Assembly (NCBI GenBank): GCA_030691385.1
Contig: JAUYEI010000116.1
Coordinates: 1 to 58,633 of the forward strand
Direction of reading: 5' to 3'
DNA from: Azonexus sp.
GTDB lineage: Bacteria; Pseudomonadota; Gammaproteobacteria; Burkholderiales; Rhodocyclaceae
Length of the DNA stretch: 58,633 bases
The notes below the pieces were generated by a model, which saw only the letters and a list, made by a program, of their open reading frames with translations, was not told the origin of the DNA and searched no databases. How positions within the stretch are numbered: position 1 is the first letter of the stretch; each line of letters opens with the position of its first letter. Shown here piece after piece: positions 26,889 through 37,765 of the stretch. Position numbers and translations under genes: made by a program.

Positions 26889-28820
26889 CTAGGGTAGGTC
26901 TGCGTCTTTCATGCCTTCGGCGGTTTTGGCACCAACCACGCCGAGGCGAGTTTTGAGCGAATCGCTCTTGCCGTTGAACTGGGCCGAATAATAAACCGCG
27001 TTGCTCATGACTTTTTTGACGTAATCGCGCGTTTCGCTGAACGGGATGGTTTCGGCGTAGATGGCACCCTCGAGTGGCCGGTCGGCGCGCCATTTCTTGG
27101 CGCGGCCGGGGCCGGCGTTGTAAGCGGCGGAGGCCAGAACAGGGTGGTTATCAAGGTTTTCCATGACCAGGCGCATGTAGCTGGTGCCAAGCAGGACGTT
27201 GATTTCGGTGTCATTGACGCGGCTGTGGCTGAAATCGCGCAGACCGATTTTCCTGGCCACCCATTTGGCGGTGGCCGGCATGAGCTGCATGAGGCCGGAG
27301 GCGCCGACATTCGACTTGGCGTTGGTGATGAAGCGGCTTTCCTGACGCATCAGGCCGTATACCCAGGCGTCGTCGAGCGACTGGTTCTGGGCAGCCGGGC
27401 GCACCGTTTCGCCGTAGGGGGCGAGGAAACGTAGGGAAAAGTCGTGTTCGTTGCGGGTCTTGTCGGCCGTGTTGATGGCGCGGTCCCAGATCTGGTTGCG
27501 CTTGGCTAGATTGGCCGCGGCGAGCAGTTCGCGGTCATCCATGCCGCGCAGCGCCCAGTTCCATTCCCTGACCGCTTCGGTGCGCAGGTCGAGGCGGAAG
27601 AAGGCCAGGGCGCGGCGGATGCCTGGGTTGTCGATGGCCGCTTTGGTTTCTTCGGCGGTCGTCGCCTTGGCCTTGGGCGGCAGGGTGATCTTGCGGTCAA
27701 GTTCTTCGTCGGCCAGATTGCCGTAGAAATTGGTCTGGCCGGCGATTTTTTCGAACAGCGCATCGGCTTCCGTTGTCCGTCCGCCGGACTTCAGGGCGCG
27801 GCCGAGCCAGTAGGTCCACTCCGGCCGGGCGGCGAGTTCGGCCGGCATGGCTTCAATGGTGTCGCGGACGACGCCCCACTCCTGGGCGCGCAGGGCGGCA
27901 CGCACCTTCCACTGGGCACCCTCATCGGACAACGGGGCCTTGCCGGCATTCGCATACCAGTCGACCGTCTCGGGCAGGTGCTTCCTGGCGCCTTGCAGGG
28001 CGATCTGGCTCCACGCCCACTGGCGTTCCGAATCGTGCAGCTTGCCTTTGATCTTTTCCAGCTCGTCGGCCGCGACGCGCGGGTCGTTGGTGGCGATGCG
28101 GGCGATGGCGATGGCGGCGAGTTCGCGTCCGGCCCGGCTGGCCGACCAGTTGCCCGGCTGGCGGACAAGGTAGCTCATGGCGCTGTTGACGGCGCTGTCG
28201 AATGCCTTGCTGTCCGGCATCTGGCTTTCCGGCAGGTAATTCAGCGTGGTCCTGGCCCAGCTTGGACGGTTGGCTTCGACCTGGCGGCGGGCGCGCGCCC
28301 AGACGTCGTCGGCCATCATGCGCTGATTGGTGACAAGGGCGTCGAGCACGGGCCGGCAGGGCTCCGGTGGTTCGAGCTGGCTCAGCCACTGTTTTTCGGC
28401 TTCGGCCAGCACGCTCTGGTCGAAGCGGGCGAGCCGGGCCTGCTGGCTGTAGCAGACGACATCGGGTTCGGGGGCGAGCATTTTGGGAAATTCGGCATCC
28501 ACTTCGTTCCACGTCAAACGCTTGCCGAGCCAGCGTATCCAGTCGGCGCGCAGTTTTTCGGCGACGTAGCTGCCTTCGTTGCGTTGCAGGAAGTCGCGCA
28601 GATTGCCCGGGTCGCCCTTGTCCATCCACATGCGCAGCCGGTAGCTCTCGGCGTACACGGCCAGTTCATGGTTGCCGAGCTGGCGGCTGGCCCGTTCCAG
28701 CTTGTTGAAGTCGCCGGCCCGGAAAGCGTCGCGGGCGGTCAGGAAAGCGGTGTCGCCGTTGCTCTGGGCAAGGACGGAAAACGGGAGTGCGAGGGCAACG
28801 AGGATGAGGCGAAACTTCAT
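26889..28820 (-). CDS. slt: Soluble lytic murein transglycosylase
   Basis: A 643-residue periplasmic enzyme that cleaves peptidoglycan to 1,6-anhydromuropeptides. Signal peptide MKFRLILVALALPFSVLA; a long helical U-shaped domain (about 30-470); then the SLT catalytic domain with Glu in GLMRQESRF near residue 493, followed by GASGLMQLMPATAKWVA and SAAYNAGPGRAKKW. Same length as Slt70 (about 645). Divergent from the folate enzyme gene across 14 bp. Confidence 0.93.
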   Translation of the reverse strand: MKFRLILVALALPFSVLAQSNGDTAFLTARDAFRAGDFNKLERASRQLGNHELAVYAESYRLRMWMDKGDPGNLRDFLQRNEGSYVAEKLRADWIRWLGKRLTWNEVDAEFPKMLAPEPDVVCYSQQARLARFDQSVLAEAEKQWLSQLEPPEPCRPVLDALVTNQRMMADDVWARARRQVEANRPSWARTTLNYLPESQMPDSKAFDSAVNSAMSYLVRQPGNWSASRAGRELAAIAIARIATNDPRVAADELEKIKGKLHDSERQWAWSQIALQGARKHLPETVDWYANAGKAPLSDEGAQWKVRAALRAQEWGVVRDTIEAMPAELAARPEWTYWLGRALKSGGRTTEADALFEKIAGQTNFYGNLADEELDRKITLPPKAKATTAEETKAAIDNPGIRRALAFFRLDLRTEAVREWNWALRGMDDRELLAAANLAKRNQIWDRAINTADKTRNEHDFSLRFLAPYGETVRPAAQNQSLDDAWVYGLMRQESRFITNAKSNVGASGLMQLMPATAKWVARKIGLRDFSHSRVNDTEINVLLGTSYMRLVMENLDNHPVLASAAYNAGPGRAKKWRADRPLEGAIYAETIPFSETRDYVKKVMSNAVYYSAQFNGKSDSLKTRLGVVGAKTAEGMKDADLP

Positions 28821-28834
28821 GCTAGATTAGTGCC

Positions 28835-29416
28835 ATGGTTGAACCGAACGAGGATAACACGGCCTGGCGCCGGGCATTGCGCCGCGACATGGTGGTGCGA
28901 CGTGCGGCCTTGAGCGAGGCCGAGCATGATGGGCTGTCGGCGCGCATTGTCGGGCACTTGCTGGCTGCCTTGCCGGTGCCCGGCGTCGTCGCTTTTTGCT
29001 GGCCGATCAAGCACGAGCCGGATGTGCGGGCGGTGGTCGAACGGTGGACGGCACTCGGGGCGATGGCTGCCCTGCCGGTCGTCGTCGCCGAGGATGTGCC
29101 GCTGGCCTTTCGCGTGTGGACGGCGGAAACGCCGCTGGAGCCGGATCGCTACGGGATTCCGACGCCGGTGGCTGGTGATTTTGTCCTGCCCGATCTCATA
29201 TTGCTGCCGCTCAACGGCTTTGACGGGGCGGGTTATCGACTCGGTTACGGCGGTGGTTATTTCGACCGCACGCTGGCCGCGCTCTCCCCTCGCCCACTCG
29301 CCGTTGGCGTCGGTTTCGAAATCAATCGTCTGGACAGCATCCGGCCGGAAAGCCACGATCAAAGGCTCGACTGGATCGTGACCGAGGCCGGCTGTTTCAG
29401 GGTTTCAGCCGCCTGA
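28835..29416 (+). CDS. 5-formyltetrahydrofolate cyclo-ligase
   Basis: A 193-residue enzyme that converts 5-formyl-THF to 5,10-methenyl-THF with ATP. The family signature GYRLGYGGGYFDRTL near residue 133, DLILLPLNGFDGAG, and FCWPIKHEPD are present. The short N-terminus (MVEPNEDNTAWRRALRRDM) fits. Overlaps the convergent small membrane protein gene by 20 bp. Confidence 0.93.
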   Translation: MVEPNEDNTAWRRALRRDMVVRRAALSEAEHDGLSARIVGHLLAALPVPGVVAFCWPIKHEPDVRAVVERWTALGAMAALPVVVAEDVPLAFRVWTAETPLEPDRYGIPTPVAGDFVLPDLILLPLNGFDGAGYRLGYGGGYFDRTLAALSPRPLAVGVGFEINRLDSIRPESHDQRLDWIVTEAGCFRVSAA

Positions 29417-29687
29417 GCTGCCACACGGCGAAGCTTGTTGCCAGCCCGGCCAGCATGGCCAGCGTGGCCTGGCGGAAATCGTAAAGTCCCGTTTGCAGCG
29501 CGAGATTGAGTGTGTAGCTGTGGTGCAGCGCGAGGAGCAGCGTGCCGATGCTCAAGGCGACCCACAGGCGCCAGCGCTCGCCGGGCAGATCGCGCTGCAG
29601 CGAAGACTTCAGGGCAAAACCGCCGATCAGCGCCTGGCTCAGGGCGGCGACAAAAAGAAAATAGAGGCTTAGCTGGTAGGTGTTCAT
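29397..29687 (-). CDS. Small membrane protein
   Basis: A 96-residue protein with three hydrophobic helices (YFLFVAALSQALIGGF; LWVALSIGTLLLALHH; ATLAMLAGLATSFAVW). No recognised family. Start ATG 29687 overlaps the patB stop (ATGA), so it is co-translated with the aminotransferase. Confidence 0.7.
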   Translation of the reverse strand: MNTYQLSLYFLFVAALSQALIGGFALKSSLQRDLPGERWRLWVALSIGTLLLALHHSYTLNLALQTGLYDFRQATLAMLAGLATSFAVWQLRRLKP

Positions 29688-30810
29688 GCGGCCCGGCAGG
29701 CGGTGCTGAAACGCTTGAGCGCTTCGTCGAGCGTGCTGCGCGGGCAGCCGAAGTTGAGCCGCAGCCAGCCCGGGGCGCCGAAATCGGCGCCGTCGGAGAG
29801 GCCGAGGCCATGCGCTTCGAAATGCGCGGCCGGCTTGGCAAGACCCAGTTCGCGGACGTCGATCCAGGCCAGGTAGGTGGCTTCGACAGATTTCATTTTT
29901 GCCCCTTTTTTCCGGTTGACCGTGGCAGTCACCCGGTCGCGGTTGGTACGCAGGTATTCGATCAATTCGCGGTGCCATTCGGCGCTGTCGCGGTAGGCGG
30001 CCTCACAGGCGGCCAGCCCGAGCACGTTCACGTGCGGGACGATGCCGGCCATGGTGTGTTCGAAACGGTGGCGCAATCTGGCGTCGGGAATAACCGCGAA
30101 AGCGCAGCCGAGGCCGGGAATGTTGAAGGTTTTCGACGGTGCCATGAGCGTGATGCTGCGCCTGGCGGCCTCCGGTGACAGGCTGGCGAACGGGATGTGG
30201 CGCTTGTCGGCGTCGAGGATCAGGCCGCAGTGGATTTCGTCGGAGCAGACGATGAAATCATTGGCTTCGGCCAGGGCGGCCAGTTCGAGCAGTTCGTCGC
30301 GGCGCCAGCAGCGGCCAACCGGGTTGTGCGGGTGGCAGAGCAGGAAAAGCTCGGTGTCTGGCGTCAGCGCGGCTTGCAAGGCGGCTTGGTCAAAACGCCA
30401 GCCATTGTCGGTGCACGCCAGTTCGGCACGGTTAAGTTTTCGGCCGGAGAAAAACGGGGCAGAGAGGAAGGGCGGATAGATCGGCGTGGCGGTCAACACC
30501 TCGCCATCGACGGCCCGGCAGGCTATGTTAAGGCCGGTAACCAGCCCCGGCAGCCAGACGATCCATTCGGCTTCAATACGCCACTGGTATTCGCCTTCAA
30601 GGTGAGCGAGTACTGACTCCGTGAGCGATGGCCATGGACCACCGTAGCCGAAGACACCGTGCTCGATGCGCCGATGCAGGGTTTCGAGCACGGCCGGCGG
30701 CGCGGCGAAATCCATGTCCGCCACCCACAGCGGCAGGATGTCGCGACCGGCGTACTTGCTCCATTTGATGGAGTCGGAATTACGCCGGTCGATGGGCTGG
30801 TCGAAGGGAC

Positions 30811-30814
<4 letters not shown>
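29684..30814 (-). CDS. PatB/MalY-type PLP-dependent aminotransferase / C-S lyase
   Basis: A 376-residue class I/II fold type I enzyme, closest in layout to cystathionine beta-lyase PatB/MalY. Catalytic Lys in [13 protein letters not shown] near residue 228; [16 protein letters not shown] at the N-terminus, [25 protein letters not shown]. It likely cleaves or transaminates sulfur amino acids. The start is a TTG at 30814 overlapping the cysK stop (TTGA). An instance of the dispersed 12-mer falls in [15 protein letters not shown]. Confidence 0.88.
29912..29923 (-). repeat. ACGGTCAACCGG repeat, site 3 (inside patB)
   Basis: An exact 12-mer on the minus strand, preceded by C and followed by AAAAAAGGGGCAAAAATG. 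Read as GCC ACG GTC AAC CGG (ATVNR) inside the aminotransferase. Confidence 0.78.
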
Positions 30815-31743
<929 letters not shown>

Positions 31744-31766
31744 GGGAAGGCTCCGGAAGGGGATGC

Positions 31767-32060
31767 GTGATTGTAGGCGACTCTCCGCTTGCCGTGGGGA
31801 GCGACACAATCAAGCTGCGGGGCGCCGAACAGCGCGCCCTGGCCAAGATCGAAGCCGGCCGCGCGCACTGCTGCAGACTGCTCGGCTGTGTCGATCCCGG
31901 TCAGCTCGATGCGGATGTTCGCCCGGTGCGCCGATTCGAGCAGGCTGTCAGCACTACCGGCTGAATCTGCTGGATGTCCGGCTTGAGCGCGAGGACATCG
32001 CTCTCCGCGATGGCTCCGGCCAGCGCCAGCCGGTAGCCGCGCTGCCGATAAATATAACCA
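31767..32060 (-). pseudogene. Decayed EAL-domain remnant
   Basis: A minus-strand fragment matching the end of an EAL c-di-GMP phosphodiesterase: IRIELTGIDTAEQSAAVRAAGFDLGQGALFGAP in one frame. Upstream in another frame is GYRLALAGAIAESDVLALKPDIQQIQP, which looks like the preceding segment with deletions. The rest of the domain, including EAL itself, is missing. It is a frameshifted remnant next to repeat copy 5 and has no start codon of its own. Confidence 0.6.
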
Positions 32061-32092
32061 GAACGAATTAACAAATTCACGGTGATAGTTCA

Positions 32093-32329
32093 ACCTTGAA
32101 ACCTCAGTTGACCGCTTATCCAGCCTTGGCCAGTCGCCTGCATACGGGCCTTTGCGCCTTCGAGGCGATTGACTCCTTGGGAGACAGCGCGACGTGGCCG
32201 CTGGCACGCCTGGTCGGGCGCCCGGCTTTGTCGCTCCTTCTTGCAGGCATGAGCCTGCTGCGGCGTCGCTTGGCGCCGGCCATCCCGCCCCGGCGCACCA
32301 TCTGCCACGTCCAACTGAGGTTTCAAGGA
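32093..32329 (+). repeat. 237 bp TNA-flanked element, copy 5
   Basis: Ends ACCTTGAAACCTCAGTTG and CAACTGAGGTTTCAAGGA; flanks TCA (32090-32092) and TAA (32330-32332) do not match. Located between an EAL remnant and the carbonic-anhydrase-like gene. Interior nearly identical to copies 1 and 4. Confidence 0.82.
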
Positions 32330-32351
32330 TAAATGTCGCTTGGCTTTACCT

Positions 32352-32363
32352 GCGGTCAACGGT
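32352..32363 (+). repeat. Degenerate copy of the ACGGTCAACCGG repeat
   Basis: GCGGTCAACGGT followed by AAAAGGCAG, a diverged match to the 12-mer and its A-rich tail, in the gap before the carbonic-anhydrase-like gene. A similar diverged copy lies at 6027-6038. Confidence 0.4.
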
Positions 32364-32428
32364 AAAAGGCAGTAATAATCAAATGTTGCGGCAGAGATCG
32401 CAAGCCATCCAGCCTTTCCGGAGGGGAC

Positions 32429-33502
32429 ATGAACGACATCCACCATCAGGCGATCGATCGCCGTATTGACTGGCTTTTCGATCTGGCGCGTCGTCACGGC
32501 GAGATCTTTCGCGGGCCCGAAGCCTGGCTGGCTCGCGAACGCTATCTCGCCGAGCATCCGACCGCCGTCGCCGTCCTCAAGTGCATGGATGGGCGCATCA
32601 ACATCCCGGTCGCCACCAATACGCCGGCCGGCATCCTGATGCCCTTCCGCAACCTCGGCGGCATGTTCGATCTTGGCTGGCCGCATCTGGGCGAAGTGCT
32701 CGCCCACCACGTGTCGCGCATGACCGGCGCCGGGCGCCGCGTCCTCTTCCTGATCACCTATCACTGGTCACGCGGCAACCCGCAGCGCGGCTGCGCCGGC
32801 TTCCGCTACGACACTGCGGCCGCCATCGCCCACACGCAGCAGATTCGTCGCCAGATGGAACATATCTTCGGCAGCGGCCACGGCACCGTCTATCCGCTGG
32901 TCTGCGGCTTCGAAACCGACGAGGAAGCGCTGGCCATCCACGGCAGCGACGGCACGGTCCTCGATCTCGCCAGGCTGGCGGCGGCCGACCAAGCCACCCT
33001 TGAGCCCCGGCTGGCCGCCCTGCTTCCCGATATGCCGGTCCAGATGCGGGCCGACCTGCTGCCCTTGCTCCGCGGCAACCTTGATCACATCGCCACCCTG
33101 CGCGCCCAGGCCGCCCGCCAAGAACGCCAGCTCGACATCGAGCACCACGAATGGGTAATCTGCATCGGCCGCGGCTTCGATTTCCTGCACACCCCCAACC
33201 TGGCGCTGATCATCGGCCCCTACAGTCCCGACCTCGCCGACCCGATCGGCAAAGCCGCCGGCATCATTCAGAACAACATGGCGGCCGGGCGCATTCCGGA
33301 CGACGGCTTCCTGCTCCTCGCCTCGGCGCCTTACGACGAAATCGGTGTCGACCGGGCGCGCGCCGAACTGAAGTCGCGCTTCCTGTCACGCTTTGCCGCC
33401 GAGGTGATCGCTGCGGAATTTCCCGAGCTCGCCAGCCGGATGAGCACCCGCACCGCCGTACTCGACTGGCGGTCGCGCAAGCTCGAACTCATTGGCGCCT
33501 GA
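32429..33502 (+). CDS. CsoSCA-like zinc carbonic anhydrase homologue, not in a carboxysome cluster
   Basis: A 357-residue cytosolic protein without a signal peptide. Predicted zinc ligands Cys52, Asp54 and Arg56 in LKCMDGRINI, His112 in ITYHWSRG and Cys122 in QRGCAGFRYD have the C-x-D-x-R ... H ... C spacing of the carboxysomal carbonic anhydrase CsoSCA (beta-type fold). A second conserved block is WVICIGRGFDFLHTPNLALI near 242. No other carboxysome gene is near. I infer a relative of CsoSCA with unknown role, perhaps CO2/bicarbonate conversion outside carboxysomes. Start ATG 32429 follows a strong site GGAGGGG. Confidence 0.65.
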   Translation: MNDIHHQAIDRRIDWLFDLARRHGEIFRGPEAWLARERYLAEHPTAVAVLKCMDGRINIPVATNTPAGILMPFRNLGGMFDLGWPHLGEVLAHHVSRMTGAGRRVLFLITYHWSRGNPQRGCAGFRYDTAAAIAHTQQIRRQMEHIFGSGHGTVYPLVCGFETDEEALAIHGSDGTVLDLARLAAADQATLEPRLAALLPDMPVQMRADLLPLLRGNLDHIATLRAQAARQERQLDIEHHEWVICIGRGFDFLHTPNLALIIGPYSPDLADPIGKAAGIIQNNMAAGRIPDDGFLLLASAPYDEIGVDRARAELKSRFLSRFAAEVIAAEFPELASRMSTRTAVLDWRSRKLELIGA

Positions 33503-33560
33503 GTTTGACCGATTCAGTGCCAGCAGGTGACGGTCAAGGTTTCGGAGCCAGATTCAACTT

Positions 33561-33989
33561 TTGGCCGGGTCGCCACCTAGGCCAAGGATCATGGGCCGGG
33601 ACAAATATCTGCTTCAGTGCAAGCAGTGGAAGGCGATGAAAGTCGGCGTTGCAGTGGTGCGCGAGTTGTATGGTGTGATGACTGCCGAGCGCGCAGTGGG
33701 CGGTTTTGTCGTGGTTTCGGGGGAATTTACCGCGGATGCGCAAGCTTTCGTCGAGGGACGGTCGATCACGCTGGTTTCGGCACGGCCTTTGCAGAAAATG
33801 GCTGTGAACGGGGCGGCAAATCCGGTGACCCGGAAGGTTCAGCAGGCTTTGCCCGAAATCGCCGTGCCGGCCTGCCCGAAGTGCGGCAAGCCGATGGTGA
33901 GCCGCTTGGCCAGGCAAGGCACTCGTGCCGGGCAGTTCTTTTGGGGTTGTGGTGACTTTTCGACGTGTAGCGGGGTGAGGAATCCATGA
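33561..33989 (+). pseudogene. Mrr-type restriction endonuclease remnant with C-terminal zinc ribbon
   Basis: The last about 130 residues of a protein with an Mrr-like endonuclease fold: KYLLQCKQWKAMKVGVAVVRELYGVM carries the Q-x-K catalytic motif, and VVSGEFTADAQAFVEG is typical. A C4 topoisomerase-type zinc ribbon follows (CPKCGKPM ... GCGDFSTCSG). The first catalytic Asp (in a GGVD-like motif) and the N-terminal membrane/linker part expected upstream are absent. Full-length relatives are about 250-320 residues. Likely a truncated, inactive gene; repeat copy 6 lies 18 bp downstream. Confidence 0.75.
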
Positions 33990-34006
33990 TTTCCCGATTG
34001 GCTTAA

Positions 34007-34190
34007 ACCTTGAAACCTCAGTTGACCGCTCATCCATGTCTGGTCTGCCGCGTGAATACGGGCGCCCGACCAGGCGTGCCAGCGGCCACGTAGCGCTGTC
34101 AGCCAACGGGTGAATCGCCTCGAAGGCGCAAAGGCCTGTATTCAGGCGGCTGGCCAAGGCTGGACAAGCGGTCAGCTAAGGTTTCAAGGT
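34007..34190. repeat. TNA-flanked element, copy 6 (184 bp fold-back chimera)
   Basis: Starts ACCTTGAAACCTCAGTTG with the variant arm TCCATGTCTGGTCTGCC like copy 3, but from about 34061 it continues in the opposite orientation (GCCCGACCAGGCGTGCCAGC ... CAGCTAAGGTTTCAAGG), like the inverted copy 2. The two halves are largely complementary, so the element is a near-palindrome made from arms of two copies. Flanks are TAA (34004-34006) and TCA (34191-34193). Confidence 0.78.
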
Positions 34191-34367
34191 TCATATATCC
34201 TGCCGCCAGAGCAGCGCGCCCATGGTTGCGTCTGGCATTACGTGCTGCTCGGCGAACGCATCGTCGACGAATGGCGCAGCAAGGGAGCGCGCCTGCCGGA
34301 ACTGCTCGCCTTCGCCAGATTGCGCCCGCTGGCGGCCACTCTGGCCCAAGGGAAATTGGCTTTTTGA
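34191..34367 (+). pseudogene. Gene fragment, unrecognised
   Basis: A plus-strand frame without its own start, beginning at the end of repeat copy 6 and ending at 34367: ILPPEQRAHGCVWHYVLLGERIVDEW ... ARLRPLAATLAQGKLAF. High GC third positions suggest it is the C-terminal 57 residues of a real protein whose upstream part was removed at the repeat. I do not recognise the family. Confidence 0.45.
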
Positions 34368-34436
34368 GCTGATGCTCCAGGTGCGTTGCTTAGCCCGGTT
34401 GCGCTAAACTCATGCCCTTTCGCGGGGGCAACGGGA

Positions 34437-35369
34437 ATGGTCACAGCAAGCGAGCAAGGATTGGATTGGGAGCACATTGTTGATCAGTTGAGCGTCCTGC
34501 GCCGGGGTTACCCGGTACAGGCGGCGCGCGCCGTGCTGGACGATGCCGGGCATTACGAACGCCTGCTGGCCGAGTTCGAGCGCATGTCGAACCGGCCGGA
34601 CGAGCTTGCCGACTCGATGCTGTATTTGCAGGCGATGCATCTGCTGGCCGAAAAGCGCGAGCGCCGCGCCCTTCGTCCGCTGTTGCGCATCGCTGCCTTG
34701 CCGGAGGCGGCGCTCGATGCCGCTCTCGGCGATCACCTGACCGAGTCGCTGGCGCGCTGTGTGGCGGCCGTTTGCGACGATGAAAGCCTGATCCGCGAAT
34801 TTGTCGAGAATCGCCAACACGCACCCTGGGCGCGCTACGTCATGGTCGGCGCGTTGGTCAACCGGGTTTTTGCCGGCGATGCCCCGGCCGAACCGCTGCT
34901 CGAATGGGTGCAAGACCTCGGCAAGCGGACCTTGGCCTGGATTGCCGAGCAACCGGCGACGGTCGATTGCGAAGGCGACGAATTACTGATGGATGCGCTG
35001 GCCGGCGCCATCGCCAAAATTGGTCGGCTCGAACACCTGGCCGTCATTCAGCGATGGTGGGACGCCGACTGCCTCGACCCGCAGATTGCCGGCCTGGATC
35101 GGTTTACCAAGGAATTGAACCGCTCGTGGGACGAGCGCCTGGAACGTTTCAATCACTACAGGAAGGCGTATGTTCCGGACGCGATCGGCGAAATGCAGCA
35201 ATGGTACTGTTTTTCGGACCGCTTTCACGACGAGCGCGCCCGCCCCAAACCTGCGCCCCACGATTCCGGCGCCGCGGGCAGCTTCGTTCGGGAAGCCCCC
35301 AAGCTTGGCCGAAACGACCCGTGTTCGTGCGGCTCCGGCAAGAAATACAAGAAGTGCTGCGGGGCCTGA
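34437..35369 (+). CDS. DUF1186 protein with C-terminal SEC-C motif
   Basis: A 310-residue cytosolic protein. Residues 1 to about 250 are helical ([31 protein letters not shown], then [30 protein letters not shown]), matching the DUF1186 repeat-like fold. The last 25 residues ([21 protein letters not shown]) are a SEC-C zinc motif as in SecA. Such proteins may contact ribosomes or SecB, but this is only by analogy. Start ATG 34437. Not part of an operon with its neighbours. Confidence 0.8.
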   Translation: MVTASEQGLDWEHIVDQLSVLRRGYPVQAARAVLDDAGHYERLLAEFERMSNRPDELADSMLYLQAMHLLAEKRERRALRPLLRIAALPEAALDAALGDHLTESLARCVAAVCDDESLIREFVENRQHAPWARYVMVGALVNRVFAGDAPAEPLLEWVQDLGKRTLAWIAEQPATVDCEGDELLMDALAGAIAKIGRLEHLAVIQRWWDADCLDPQIAGLDRFTKELNRSWDERLERFNHYRKAYVPDAIGEMQQWYCFSDRFHDERARPKPAPHDSGAAGSFVREAPKLGRNDPCSCGSGKKYKKCCGA

Positions 35370-35476
35370 GGTTTGTTCTGCGGCATTGGTTGTAATTCAT
35401 AATTACACTTCCAGCGGCGCAACGATTGGAGTACCCTAACGGGTTTTCCCTAATACCTAAACACCCAGGAGAATCC

Positions 35477-37753
35477 GTGGAAAAGGATCTGCGCGAAGCC
35501 GCTCTCGAATACCATCGCTGGCCCACCCCGGGCAAGATTTCAGTCCGCCCGACCAAGGGCCTGACCAATCAGCGCGACCTCGCGCTGGCCTACTCCCCGG
35601 GTGTTGCGGCCGCCTGCGATGCGATCGTCGAAGATCCGGCGACGGCCGCCTGGTACACCTCACGCGCCAATCTGGTTGGTGTCGTGACCAACGGCACCGC
35701 CGTCCTCGGCCTCGGCAATATCGGCCCCCTCGCTTCCAAGCCGGTCATGGAAGGCAAGGGTTGTCTGTTCAAGAAATTCGCCGGCATCGACGTCTTCGAT
35801 ATCGAACTGGCCGAGAACGACCCGGACAAGCTGATCGACATGATTGCCGCCCTCGAGCCGACGCTCGGCGGCATCAACCTCGAAGACATCAAGGCCCCGG
35901 AATGCTTCTACATCGAGCAGAAGCTCAAGGAACGGATGAACATTCCGGTCTTCCACGACGACCAGCACGGCACCGCGATCATTTCCGGCGCCGCCATGCT
36001 CAACGGCCTGAAGGTCGTCGGCAAGAAGATCGACGAGGTCAAGGTCGTCGTTTCCGGCGCCGGTGCTGCCGCCATCTCCTGCGTTAACCTGTGGTGCGAT
36101 CTCGGCGTCAAGCGCGAGAACATCACCATTTGCGACTCCAAGGGTGTCATCTACGTCGGTCGCCCGGGCGGCATGGACGAGACCAAGGCGCGTTACGCCC
36201 AGAATACCGAAATGCGGTCGCTGGCCGATGCCATGATCGGCGCCGATATCTTCCTCGGCCTGTCCGCCGCCGGCGTCGTCAAGCAGGACATGGTTGTCAG
36301 CATGGCCGACAAGCCGATGGTCTTCGCGCTGGCCAACCCGACCCCGGAAATCATGCCGGAGTTGGTCAAGGAAGTCCGCCCGGATGCGATCATCGCGACC
36401 GGCCGTTCCGACTACGTGAACCAGGTCAATAACGTCCTGTGCTTCCCGTTCATTTTCCGCGGCGCGCTCGACGTTGGCGCCACGCGCATTACGGAAGAAA
36501 TGAAGATGGCTTCCGTGCGCGCCATCGCCGAACTGGCCGAAGCCGAAGTGACCGACGAAGTGGCCATGGCCTACCCGGGTGCTGACTTGTCCTTTGGCCC
36601 GGAATATCTGATCCCGAAGCCTTTCGATCCGCGCCTGATCGTCAAGATCGCGCCGGCTGTTGCCCAAGCTGCCATGGATTCGGGCGTCGCCACCCGTCCG
36701 ATTACCGACTGGGCCGCCTACCGCGCCAAGCTGTCCGAATTCGTCTATCACACCGGCGTCGGCATGCGCGCCATCTTCCAGGCCGCCCGTCAGGCCAAGG
36801 GCAAGCGCATCATCTTCGCCGAAGGTGAAGATGAACGCGTCCTGCGCGCTGCCCAGGTGGTGATCGAGGAAAAGTTCGCCCGCCCGATCCTGATCGGTCG
36901 TCCGGAAGTGATCGCGCATCGCCTCGAAAAGGCCAAGCTGCGTATCCAGCCGGGTGTCGATTTCGACGTCGTCAATCCGGAATCGGACGAGCGTTATCGC
37001 GAATGCTGGACCGCCTACCACAAGGCCATGGCGCGCCAGGGCATCACCCCCGCCATCGCCAAGGAAGCCATGCGCCGCAAGCCGACGGTGATCGGCGCCA
37101 TGCTGCTCAAGCTCGGCTACGCCGACGGCATGATCTGCGGCATGACCGGTCAGTACAGCCATCACCTCGGCGTGATCAGCCAGATCATCGGCAAGCGCAC
37201 CGGCGTCAGCACGCTGGCAGCGATGAACTACCTCATGCTGCCCGGCCGTTCGCTGTTCATCTGCGATACGCATGTGAACGAAAACCCGAACGCCCAGGAA
37301 ATCGCTGAAATGACGCTGATGGCCGCCGAGCAGGTCAAGCGTTTCGGCAGTCATCCGAAGGTCGCGCTGCTCTCGCATTCCAATTTCGGCTCCGCCAACT
37401 CCGAGTCGGCGCGCAAGATGAGCATGGCGGCCGGGCTGGTCTCGGCCATGTCGGCTGGCGAACTGGAAGTTGACGGTGAAATGCACGGTGACTCGGCGCT
37501 CAATGAAGATCTGCGCCGCGCTGCCAACCCGGATTCGCCGCTCAAGGGCGAGGCCAACCTGCTGGTCATGCCCAACATCGACGCCGCCAACATTTCCTAC
37601 AATTTGATCAAGATGACCGGTGGCGAAGGCGTCACCATTGGCCCCATCCTGCTCGGCGTGGCCCGTCCGGTGCATGTGCTGACCTCGACCGCCACCGTCC
37701 GTCGCCTGGTCAACATGACTGCGCTGGCTGTCGTGGAATCGATGGAGCGCTAA
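35477..37753 (+). CDS. maeB: NADP-dependent malic enzyme with phosphotransacetylase-like domain
   Basis: A 758-residue enzyme that decarboxylates malate to pyruvate with NADP. Residues 1 to about 425 hold the malic domain and Rossmann domain ([38 protein letters not shown]). Residues about 430-758 are a phosphotransacetylase-like domain that in MaeB is regulatory. Start is the GTG at 35477 after AGGAG; a longer ATG frame at 35426 lacks such a site. Typical length for MaeB (about 759). Confidence 0.96.
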   Translation: MEKDLREAALEYHRWPTPGKISVRPTKGLTNQRDLALAYSPGVAAACDAIVEDPATAAWYTSRANLVGVVTNGTAVLGLGNIGPLASKPVMEGKGCLFKKFAGIDVFDIELAENDPDKLIDMIAALEPTLGGINLEDIKAPECFYIEQKLKERMNIPVFHDDQHGTAIISGAAMLNGLKVVGKKIDEVKVVVSGAGAAAISCVNLWCDLGVKRENITICDSKGVIYVGRPGGMDETKARYAQNTEMRSLADAMIGADIFLGLSAAGVVKQDMVVSMADKPMVFALANPTPEIMPELVKEVRPDAIIATGRSDYVNQVNNVLCFPFIFRGALDVGATRITEEMKMASVRAIAELAEAEVTDEVAMAYPGADLSFGPEYLIPKPFDPRLIVKIAPAVAQAAMDSGVATRPITDWAAYRAKLSEFVYHTGVGMRAIFQAARQAKGKRIIFAEGEDERVLRAAQVVIEEKFARPILIGRPEVIAHRLEKAKLRIQPGVDFDVVNPESDERYRECWTAYHKAMARQGITPAIAKEAMRRKPTVIGAMLLKLGYADGMICGMTGQYSHHLGVISQIIGKRTGVSTLAAMNYLMLPGRSLFICDTHVNENPNAQEIAEMTLMAAEQVKRFGSHPKVALLSHSNFGSANSESARKMSMAAGLVSAMSAGELEVDGEMHGDSALNEDLRRAANPDSPLKGEANLLVMPNIDAANISYNLIKMTGGEGVTIGPILLGVARPVHVLTSTATVRRLVNMTALAVVESMER

Positions 37754-37765
37754 ACTCCATTCGGT

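Noticed and set aside
35660..37675. A 671-residue open frame antisense to maeB
   Set aside because: It is the mirror of a well-conserved gene with strong third-position GC bias; its product is low-complexity and matches no family.
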